A DNA stretch of 12,106 bases, from positions 1 through 12,106 of the forward strand of contig DATBTC010000005.1 of the NCBI GenBank assembly GCA_036559465.1, in the 5' to 3' direction. The translations under genes and the position numbers were made by a program. Of the stretch, positions 6,530 through 12,106 are shown piece by piece. Numbering within the stretch: the first letter of the stretch is position 1; each line of letters opens with the position of its first letter. A model generated the notes under the pieces. It worked only from the letters and a program-made list of their open reading frames with translations, ran no database searches and had not been told where the DNA came from. The stretch is from JAHFPN01 sp036559465 (GTDB lineage: Bacteria; Pseudomonadota; Alphaproteobacteria; Rhizobiales; Xanthobacteraceae).

Positions 6530-7150
6530 ATGAAGTTCGACTCCCCCATCTATGACCGCATCCGGGTGAAGCCGGACCAGGAGCAACGCAAGAAGCGGAT
6601 GTTTCCTGCCTGCGAATGGGCCGGTTGCGGCAAGCCCGCGGCGCATCGCGCTCCCAAGGGACGCGGGCACGAGGGGGAATATTGGCGCTACTGCATCGAT
6701 CACGTGCGCGCCTATAATCAGGCCTATAACTACTTCGCGGGGATGCCGGAGGATGCGGTTCAGGCGTTCCAAAAAGACGCGGTGACCGGTCACCGGCCCA
6801 CGTGGCGCATGGGCTTCAACGCTTCCCGCCGGGCCGGGGGTGCAGCCACCAAGGGTCCCGACGCGGATTTTCATGGGTTCGACTGGTCCGACCCGTTCGT
6901 CCTGTTCGAAGGACCGGGCCGGCCGGAGCCTGAACCTCGCCCGGGCCGCACCGTGCATAAGGGCGAGCGGAAGGCTTTTCATACACTCGGCCTCGAAATC
7001 GACGCTCCGGCGAAAGAAATCAAGAGCAGATTCAAGGCGTTAGTCAAAAGACACCATCCCGATGTAAATGGCGGGGACCGCTCCACCGAGGACCAGCTCA
7101 AGGACGTGATCCAGGCCTATAACTATCTCAAGGCCACGGGATTCTGCTAA
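6530..7150 (+). CDS. J-domain protein with N-terminal zinc-finger-like Cys/His cluster
   Basis: The protein has 206 residues with a J domain at the very C-terminus (about 148-206). FHTLGLEIDAPAKEIKSRFK leads into the HPD motif (176-178) in KRHHPDVNGGDRS, followed by the last helix VIQAYNYLKATGF. HPD is the part of a J protein that stimulates DnaK ATPase, so this is an Hsp70 co-chaperone of the type III (DnaJ-like, not DnaJ) class. The N-terminal 130 residues lack the G/F region and the four CxxCxGxG repeats of DnaJ. They contain C28-x4-C33 and C55-x2-H58, which could bind zinc (inference). A Pro/Gly linker (127-140) joins the halves. The gene precedes cobS by 64 bp in the same direction; a role in handling cobaltochelatase is only a guess. 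Confidence 0.85.
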   Translation: MKFDSPIYDRIRVKPDQEQRKKRMFPACEWAGCGKPAAHRAPKGRGHEGEYWRYCIDHVRAYNQAYNYFAGMPEDAVQAFQKDAVTGHRPTWRMGFNASRRAGGAATKGPDADFHGFDWSDPFVLFEGPGRPEPEPRPGRTVHKGERKAFHTLGLEIDAPAKEIKSRFKALVKRHHPDVNGGDRSTEDQLKDVIQAYNYLKATGFC

Positions 7151-7157
7151 GTTCACG

Positions 7158-7182
7158 TCGAATCCGGCTTTCGCCTCGAATC
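7158..7182 (+). repeat. Pair of TCGAATC direct repeats before cobS
   Basis: TCGAATC occurs at 7158-7164 and 7176-7182, 18 bp apart start to start, in the 64-bp gap between the J-domain gene and cobS. A small GGC-TTTC-GCC hairpin lies between them. Half-sites nearly two helical turns apart could be an operator, but chance is possible. The gap is too short for a cobalamin riboswitch and shows no B12 box. Confidence 0.2.
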
Positions 7183-7214
7183 AGCTCGCCGCCCGCTACG
7201 GTCGGGAAGGAATC

Positions 7215-8198
7215 ATGACCGATTCAGCCGCCCTCGCCCCCGTCCCCGACATGAAGGTGTCGGTACGTCAGGTATTCGGCCTCGACGTCAACATGGAAGT
7301 GCCCGCTTATTCGAAGAGCGAGGAGCACGTCCCCGACCTCGATGCGGATTACGTGTTCGACAAGGACACGACGCTGGCGATCCTCGCCGGCTTTGCGCAC
7401 AACCGCCGCGTCATGATCTCCGGCTACCACGGTACCGGAAAATCGACCCATGTCGAACAGGTAGCCGCGCGCCTCAACTGGCCGCTGGTCCGCGTGAACC
7501 TGGACAGCCACATCAGCCGCGTCGATCTCGTCGGTAAGGACGCGATCGTGATCAAGGACGGCATGCAAATCACGGAGTTCCGCGACGGCATCCTGCCCTG
7601 GGCGCTGCAGCGCAATATCGCGCTCTGCTTCGACGAGTACGATGCCGGCCGCCCGGACGTGATGTTCGTGATCCAGCGCGTGCTCGAAGTTTCGGGCAAG
7701 CTCACGCTGCTCGACCAGAACAAGGTGATCCGGCCGCACCCGGCGTTCCGGCTGTTCTCGACCGCGAACACGATCGGGCTCGGCGACACCTCCGGTCTCT
7801 ATCACGGCACGCAGCAGATCAATCAGGGTCAGATGGACCGCTGGTCGATCGTGACCACGCTCAATTATCTGCCGCACGACAAGGAAGTGGAGATCGTGCT
7901 GGCCAAGGCGCTGAAGTACCGCACCACCGAGGGTCGCGACCTGGTGGGCAAGATGGTGCGCGTCGCCGATCTCACGCGCTCGGCCTTCATCAACGGCGAT
8001 CTTTCGACCGTGATGAGCCCGCGCACCGTCATCACCTGGGCGGAGAACGCGGATATCTTCGGCGACATCGGTTACGCCTTCCGCGTCACCTTCCTCAACA
8101 AGTGCGACGAGCTCGAGCGGCCGCTGGTCGCCGAGTTCTACCAGCGTTCGCTTGGGCGCGATTTGCCGGAATCGACGGTGAACGTCGCGCTGTCTTGA
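7215..8198 (+). CDS. cobS: Cobaltochelatase subunit CobS (AAA+ ATPase)
   Basis: This 327-residue MoxR-like AAA+ ATPase matches the CobS length (about 330). With CobT it forms the ATP-driven module that helps CobN insert cobalt into hydrogenobyrinic acid a,c-diamide in the aerobic B12 pathway. Seen in order: the CobS-specific N-terminus (VFGLDVNMEVPAY, about 20-32), Walker A GYHGTGKST (70-78), Walker B IALCFDEYD with Asp140-Glu141, sensor 1 FSTANT with Asn185, and MDRW with a candidate arginine finger Arg209. ATG 7215 has a good ribosome binding site (GGGAAGGA at 7203-7210). cobT starts 6 bp after the stop and is surely co-transcribed. CobN is not nearby. Confidence 0.97.
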   Translation: MTDSAALAPVPDMKVSVRQVFGLDVNMEVPAYSKSEEHVPDLDADYVFDKDTTLAILAGFAHNRRVMISGYHGTGKSTHVEQVAARLNWPLVRVNLDSHISRVDLVGKDAIVIKDGMQITEFRDGILPWALQRNIALCFDEYDAGRPDVMFVIQRVLEVSGKLTLLDQNKVIRPHPAFRLFSTANTIGLGDTSGLYHGTQQINQGQMDRWSIVTTLNYLPHDKEVEIVLAKALKYRTTEGRDLVGKMVRVADLTRSAFINGDLSTVMSPRTVITWAENADIFGDIGYAFRVTFLNKCDELERPLVAEFYQRSLGRDLPESTVNVALS

Positions 8199-8204
8199 GT
8201 CGTC

Positions 8205-10100
8205 ATGGCGATCCCCAATACCGGCAAGGCAAAGAGCGGCGGCGAAGCGCCGACCGAGCCGTTCAAGCGCGCGGTCGCGGGCTGCCTGCGCGCGATCGCG
8301 GCCAAGCCCGAGCTCGAGGTGGCCTTCGCCGCCGAGAAGCCGGCGCTGACCGCCGAGCGTGCGCGGCTCCCGGAGCCGCCGCGGCGCATGACCAAGAACG
8401 ACGCGGCGATCCTGCGCGGGCATGCCGACTCGATGGCATTGCGGCTTGCCTGCCACGACCCGGCAATCCACCGGCGCATGCTCCCGGAAGCCGATACGGC
8501 GCGGGCCGTATTCGAAGCGATCGAGCAGGCGCGCGTTGAGGCGATCGGCTCGCGGCGGATGACGGGCGTCGCCTCGAATCTGTCGGCCATGCTGGAGGAT
8601 CGCTTCCATCGCGGCAATTATCAGGAAATCACCGACCGCGCCGATGCGCCGATGGAAGACGCGATCGCCATGCTGGTGCGCGAACGGCTGACCGGTCAGG
8701 AGCCGCCGCCGGCCGCGAAGAAGATCGTGGCGCTGTGGCGCGATTACATCGAGGACCGCGCGCACCGCGACCTCGATCGGCTGACGCGCGAAATAGAAGA
8801 TCAGCGCGGCTTCGCCGAGGTGGTTCATGACCTTCTGACATCGCTCGACATGGGCGATGAGCGCTTCGCCGACCGCGATCAGGACGAGGACGACAAGGAC
8901 GAAGAGGGCGAGAGCGAGGCCGGCGACGAAGGCGGTTCGGAGCGGGACGACAGCGAGCAAGGCGCCGCGCCGGAGCAGACCGAGCTTTCCGCCGACGACC
9001 GCTCGGACACCGCTTCCGACGCCGAGGAAGCGCCTTCGACCGAGCAACCCGACGACATGGAGCCCGGCGATGCGCGCGATGCCGCCGAGCCCTGGCGCCC
9101 GCGTCAATCGCTCAAGAACGAGCCGCGCGGACCCGATTATCGCGCCTTCAGCACCCGGTTCGACGAAGTGGTCGGCGCCGAGGATCTGTGCGACCCGGAA
9201 GAGCTGGCGCGGCTGCGCGCCTTCCTCGACAAGCAACTCCAGCATCTGCAGGGAGTAGTGGCCCGCCTCGCCAACCGCCTGCAGCGCCGGCTTTTGGCGC
9301 AACAAAACCGGGCTTGGGAATTCGACCTCGAAGAAGGAATGCTGGACCCGGCACGGCTCTCGCGCATCATCGTCGATCCATTCCAGCCGCTCACCTTCAA
9401 GCGCGAGCGCGACACCGACTTCCGCGACACGGTGGTGACGCTCCTGCTCGACAATTCCGGCTCCATGCGCGGCCGGCCGATCACGGTCGCGGCCACCTGC
9501 GCCGACATCCTGGCGCGCACGCTCGAGCGCTGCGGGGTCAAGGTCGAGATTCTCGGATTCACCACGCGGGCCTGGAAGGGAGGCCAGTCGCGCGAGGCGT
9601 GGCTCGCCGCCAACAAGCCGGCCAATCCGGGACGGCTCAATGACTTGCGCCACATCATCTACAAGTCGGCTGACGCTCCGTGGCGGCGCGCGCGCAAGAA
9701 CCTCGGGCTGATGATGCGAGAAGGGCTCCTCAAGGAGAACATCGACGGCGAGGCGCTCGACTGGGCGCACAAGCGACTGCTGAACCGCACCGAAAACCGG
9801 AAGATCCTGATGATGATCTCCGACGGCGCGCCGGTCGACGATTCCACGCTTTCGGTCAATCCCGGCAACTATCTCGAGCGACACCTGCGCTGGATCATCG
9901 AGGAGATCGAGACCCGCTCGCCGGTGGAACTGATCGCCATCGGCATCGGCCATGACGTGACGCGCTACTATCGCCGCGCAGTCACCATCGTCGATGCCGA
10001 GGAACTCGGCGGCGCCATGACCGATAAGCTCGCCGAGCTGTTTGACGATAAGGCCACGCCCGAACCGAAGCGGGTCCCCACGCGCAGGCGCGTCGCGTGA
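8205..10100 (+). CDS. cobT: Cobaltochelatase subunit CobT (VWA protein)
   Basis: The 631-residue protein is the normal length for CobT, the CobS partner in the aerobic cobaltochelatase. The N-terminal half (about 1-215) is helical. A very acidic low-complexity stretch (about 216-305, dominated by Asp and Glu) follows, as in known CobT and BchD proteins. The C-terminal von Willebrand A domain (about 405-615) has the MIDAS motif D416-N-S-G-S420 and a later MISDGAP with Asp540, the Mg-dependent contact to CobN or CobS. ATG 8205 is 6 bp after cobS, with only a weak GAG as ribosome binding site, so coupling to cobS is likely. The stop overlaps the next gene by GTGA. Confidence 0.97.
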   Translation: MAIPNTGKAKSGGEAPTEPFKRAVAGCLRAIAAKPELEVAFAAEKPALTAERARLPEPPRRMTKNDAAILRGHADSMALRLACHDPAIHRRMLPEADTARAVFEAIEQARVEAIGSRRMTGVASNLSAMLEDRFHRGNYQEITDRADAPMEDAIAMLVRERLTGQEPPPAAKKIVALWRDYIEDRAHRDLDRLTREIEDQRGFAEVVHDLLTSLDMGDERFADRDQDEDDKDEEGESEAGDEGGSERDDSEQGAAPEQTELSADDRSDTASDAEEAPSTEQPDDMEPGDARDAAEPWRPRQSLKNEPRGPDYRAFSTRFDEVVGAEDLCDPEELARLRAFLDKQLQHLQGVVARLANRLQRRLLAQQNRAWEFDLEEGMLDPARLSRIIVDPFQPLTFKRERDTDFRDTVVTLLLDNSGSMRGRPITVAATCADILARTLERCGVKVEILGFTTRAWKGGQSREAWLAANKPANPGRLNDLRHIIYKSADAPWRRARKNLGLMMREGLLKENIDGEALDWAHKRLLNRTENRKILMMISDGAPVDDSTLSVNPGNYLERHLRWIIEEIETRSPVELIAIGIGHDVTRYYRRAVTIVDAEELGGAMTDKLAELFDDKATPEPKRVPTRRRVA

Positions 10101-11158
10101 TCGCAGCACAAGGCTCGTCCAAGACGGAGTGCTTCCGGCCGACGCGGCGTCGGGCCACGCTGTGGCTCGCGGCCTCGCTTGTGGCCTCGGCATTTCCCGC
10201 ACTCGCCACCGAACCGCCGCGCGCGGCCGAGCCGCCGGTCAAGGTCGAAATCCGCGCGAAGCCAATCGCGAGCTTCGACACGCGCGATCCGCAACGCGTT
10301 CGTTTCGGCGCGCTTGAATTCCGCGGTGGGATCGAGCTTTCCTCCGACTACCAGAACTTCGGCGGCCTCTCCGGGCTTTATATTGCGCCGGACGGCATGC
10401 GGTTTCTGGCGCTGAGCGATCGCGGCCGCTGGCTGCGTGGCCGGATCATCGCCGAGGGCGACAAACCGGTCCGCATCGAGGACGCCGAGATGGCGCCGAT
10501 CCTTGGGCTCGACGGCAGGCCACTCGGCGCGCGTGGTTGGTACGATACGGAGTCGCTCGCGATGGATGGTGGCACGGCCTATGTCGCTATCGAGCGCGTG
10601 AACCAGATCGTCCGTTTCGACTATGGCCGCCAGGGTTTACTGGCGCGCGGCCAGCCAATCCCGATCCCGGCCGGCGTGCGAGAGCTCCCGCGGAGCAAGG
10701 GCTTGGAGGCGCTCACGTTCGTCCCGCGCGGCTTGCCCCTCGCCAGTACCTTGATTGCCATCTCCGAGCGCGGTCTCGACGCCGCCGGGAACATTCGCGG
10801 CTTCTTGATCGGGGGCCCTAGTCCCGGAGACTTTACCGTCTTGCGTAGCGACGATTTCGAGATCACCGACACCGCGCTCACGCCTGCGGGCGATTTCTTG
10901 ATCCTGGAGCGGAAGTTCTCGATCTTCCGCGGGGCGGGCATGCGCATCCGCAAGATCGCGCTTGCCGACATCAAACCCGGCGCCGTGCTCGATGGGCCGG
11001 TGCTAATCCTTGCCGATCGCGCCAATCAAATCGACAACATGGAGGCGCTCGGCGTGCACCGGAATGCCGCCGGCGAAACGATCCTGACCATTATTTCTGA
11101 TGACAATTTCAATCCGTTGCAGCGGACGATTCTATTACGCTTCGCGCTGATCCAGTGA
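10097..11158 (+). CDS. Exported esterase-like activity of phytase family protein
   Basis: The protein has 353 residues. A Sec-type signal peptide (basic RPTRRR, hydrophobic core about 20-34, A-L-A before the cut at about 37/38) is followed by a Phytase-like/esterase-like beta-propeller domain (about 65-350). Typical family pieces are FGGLSGLYI (88-96), LSDRG (106-110) and the YDTESLA region with Glu152. It is therefore periplasmic. The substrate is unknown: the family name comes from distant likeness to phytases, and activity is mostly untested. GTG 10097 overlaps the cobT stop (GTGA). No ATG is available before the domain, and there is no clear Shine-Dalgarno, so translation probably depends on cobT. 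The n-region (about 16 residues before RRR) is long and might be mis-started. It ends convergently 12 bp from the transporter gene. Confidence 0.85.
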   Translation: MIAAQGSSKTECFRPTRRRATLWLAASLVASAFPALATEPPRAAEPPVKVEIRAKPIASFDTRDPQRVRFGALEFRGGIELSSDYQNFGGLSGLYIAPDGMRFLALSDRGRWLRGRIIAEGDKPVRIEDAEMAPILGLDGRPLGARGWYDTESLAMDGGTAYVAIERVNQIVRFDYGRQGLLARGQPIPIPAGVRELPRSKGLEALTFVPRGLPLASTLIAISERGLDAAGNIRGFLIGGPSPGDFTVLRSDDFEITDTALTPAGDFLILERKFSIFRGAGMRIRKIALADIKPGAVLDGPVLILADRANQIDNMEALGVHRNAAGETILTIISDDNFNPLQRTILLRFALIQ

Positions 11159-11170
11159 ACCTCGCGCAGC

Positions 11171-11728
11171 TCAGGCGCGGTTCTCCACTTCCTCGAAGGT
11201 CGGAACCATGCGGCGCAAATAGCCGAACGGCCCGACCAGCGCCGCGGCAAACCCGAGCTTCACGAAGAAGTCGGTGATCCCCAGGGACACCCAAGGCACC
11301 GGCGTGCCTGCGAAGGCGAGCGAGAAGAATACGGCCGTATCGACCGCCGAGCCGCCGGCCGCCGACAGGAACGGTGCGCGCCACCAAGTCTGGCGGCGCA
11401 GCCAGTCGAACACGAATACGTCGAAAAGCTGGGCGACCAGGAACGCCGTGCCGGACGCCACCGCAATCCGCGGCGTCGCGACCAGCGCCGAAAGCACGAT
11501 CGCCACGACGAAGCCGGCATACACGACCTGCCGCGCGGCGGCCGGGCCAAAGCGGCGGTTCGTGAGTTCGTTGACGAAGAACGAGAATGGATAGGTGAAG
11601 GCGCCCCAGGTCAGATAATCGGCAAGGCCAAAAGCCTTGATCGGAAACTGGACCGCGAAATTGGAAGCCGTGACGATGACCGCCATGGCGACGATCGGCA
11701 GAAGCAGCGGCCAGCGCAAGTAATTCAT
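11171..11728 (-). CDS. yhhQ: Queuosine precursor transporter (YhhQ/VUT family)
   Basis: This 185-residue, highly hydrophobic protein has about five or six membrane helices (near 5-26, 35-53, 65-85, 88-110, 117-140 and 145-170). The segment TYPFSFFVNELTNRRFG (about 45-61) is the family signature, with a polar N-E-L-T-N-R inside a helix end. E. coli YhhQ imports preQ0 and preQ1 for tRNA queuosine synthesis. At 185 residues this is shorter than E. coli YhhQ (221), as usual in alphaproteobacteria. ATG 11726-11728 is chosen because the frame upstream overlaps rpmB and has no membrane character. It follows rpmB by 17 bp with no terminator between, so the two are co-transcribed. No Shine-Dalgarno is obvious. 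Confidence 0.85.
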   Translation of the reverse strand: MNYLRWPLLLPIVAMAVIVTASNFAVQFPIKAFGLADYLTWGAFTYPFSFFVNELTNRRFGPAAARQVVYAGFVVAIVLSALVATPRIAVASGTAFLVAQLFDVFVFDWLRRQTWWRAPFLSAAGGSAVDTAVFFSLAFAGTPVPWVSLGITDFFVKLGFAAALVGPFGYLRRMVPTFEEVENRA

Positions 11729-11745
11729 GGTGCCGGATAAATCGC

Positions 11746-12033
11746 TCAGGCGGCTGCGGTCGCTTTGACGATCGCGCGCTTGAGCAAGAGTGCCTTTGTG
11801 GAAAGATCGCCGTCGGCGGCCTTGAGTAGAAAAGCGTCGAGGCCGCCGCGATGATCGACCGACTTCAGCGCATTGGTGCTGATGCGCATGCGCACGGAAC
11901 GCCCGAGCGCATCGCTCGAGAGCGTCACCCGGCATAGGTTCGGCAGGAAGCGCCGCTTGGTCTTGATATTGGAATGGCTCACCTTGTGGCCGGACAAAGG
12001 TCCCTTGCCAGTGAGCTCGCATCGCCGCGACAT
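11746..12033 (-). CDS. rpmB: 50S ribosomal protein L28
   Basis: This 95-residue protein begins MSRRCELTGKGPLSGHKVSHS and continues with TKRRFLPNL (25-33), the L28 signature; alphaproteobacterial L28 has a longer C-terminal part than E. coli L28 (78). It lacks the CxxC pairs of zinc-ribbon L28, having only Cys5 and Cys34, so it is the zinc-free form. It belongs to the large subunit near the exit-tRNA site. ATG 12031-12033 has a clear ribosome binding site (GAAGGA, 8 bases upstream). The frame stays open further upstream, but that segment shows no L28 similarity. Confidence 0.97.
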   Translation of the reverse strand: MSRRCELTGKGPLSGHKVSHSNIKTKRRFLPNLCRVTLSSDALGRSVRMRISTNALKSVDHRGGLDAFLLKAADGDLSTKALLLKRAIVKATAAA

Positions 12034-12054
12034 CGTGTTGATCCTTCGATGAAA

Positions 12055-12079
12055 CTCGAGGCCGCGGGGGCCATTCGAG
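12055..12079 (-). promoter_or_regulatory. Bulged hairpin in the rpmB leader
   Basis: On the minus strand CTCGA, AT bulge, GGCC, five-base loop, GGCC, TCGAG can fold into a 9-bp stem with one 2-base bulge. It ends 21 bases before the rpmB ATG, just ahead of the ribosome binding site. Ribosomal protein genes often have leader structures bound by their own product, but no such element is established for L28, so the role is a guess. Confidence 0.35.
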
Positions 12080-12090
12080 GCGGCGCAGCT

Positions 12091-12096
12091 ATAGTA
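12091..12096 (-). promoter_or_regulatory. Candidate -10 box for rpmB
   Basis: TACTAT on the minus strand matches 4 of 6 bases of the -10 consensus. It would place transcription near 12084, with a leader of about 50 bases holding the bulged hairpin. The -35 position lies beyond the window edge, so it cannot be checked. Confidence 0.25.
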
Positions 12097-12106
12097 AGGC
12101 ATGGCT

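Noticed and set aside
8850..9120. The highly acidic low-complexity stretch in CobT, as a possible insertion or assembly artefact.
   Set aside because: An acidic linker before the VWA domain is normal for CobT and BchD-type subunits, and the reading frame runs on cleanly.
7224..10202. A 992-codon open frame on the minus strand opposite cobS and cobT.
   Set aside because: It is codon-aligned with both genes, so a stop would need a TTA, CTA or TCA codon on the sense strand, and these are rare at this GC content. Its product is repetitive in Arg, Ala, Val, His and Asp with no recognisable domain. The sense genes are certain.
11729..12022. An upstream extension of the YhhQ-family gene by 98 codons.
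   Set aside because: It lies in a different frame over rpmB, is strongly basic and polar, and has no membrane segment. The ATG at 11728 begins just before the first helix.

Overview
The window is ordinary, GC-rich alphaproteobacterial chromosome. Conserved housekeeping genes fill nearly all of it. The gene order (xerD divergent from aroK-aroB, a J-domain gene before cobS-cobT, rpmB close by), the dominance of G/C in codon third positions and the aerobic cobaltochelatase point to Hyphomicrobiales, near Bradyrhizobium, Rhodopseudomonas or Pseudolabrys. That placement is inference from protein sequence and gene order, not from an alignment. I see no mobile element, phage gene, CRISPR array, tRNA or rRNA, and no sign of recent transfer.

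Region 1 (1-2944, minus strand) reads leftward: a 47-residue single-pass membrane protein, then xerD (tyrosine recombinase), accA (acetyl-CoA carboxylase carboxyltransferase alpha) and, after a 138-bp gap, a YafK-type L,D-transpeptidase lipoprotein whose C-terminus runs off the left edge. The small protein and xerD overlap by GTGA.

Region 2 (3084-6149, plus strand) is the divergent group aroK-aroB-corC/hlyC-like. aroK and aroB are two shikimate-pathway enzymes overlapping by ATGA. They are followed 13 bp later by a DUF21-CBS-CorC_HlyC membrane protein. The 139-bp divergent gap holds candidate promoters for both sides.

Region 3 (6159-11158) has bolA on the minus strand, divergent from a C-terminal J-domain protein. 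The J-domain gene is followed on the plus strand by cobS and cobT, the ATPase module of the aerobic CobNST cobaltochelatase (CobN is not in the window), and by an exported phytase-like/esterase-like protein that overlaps cobT by GTGA. Both genes flanking the bolA/J-protein gap lack a Shine-Dalgarno sequence and have -10-like hexamers 6-9 bp from the start codon, which suggests leaderless transcripts.

Region 4 (11171-12106, minus strand) has rpmB (ribosomal protein L28), followed 17 bp later by a YhhQ-family queuosine-precursor transporter. The rpmB leader contains a bulged hairpin just before its ribosome binding site.

I found no convincing new biological system. The leads most worth checking are the candidate leaderless divergent pair, the 13-codon leader ORF overlapping the transpeptidase start, the small membrane protein coupled to xerD, and the zinc-finger-like J-protein beside cobST.
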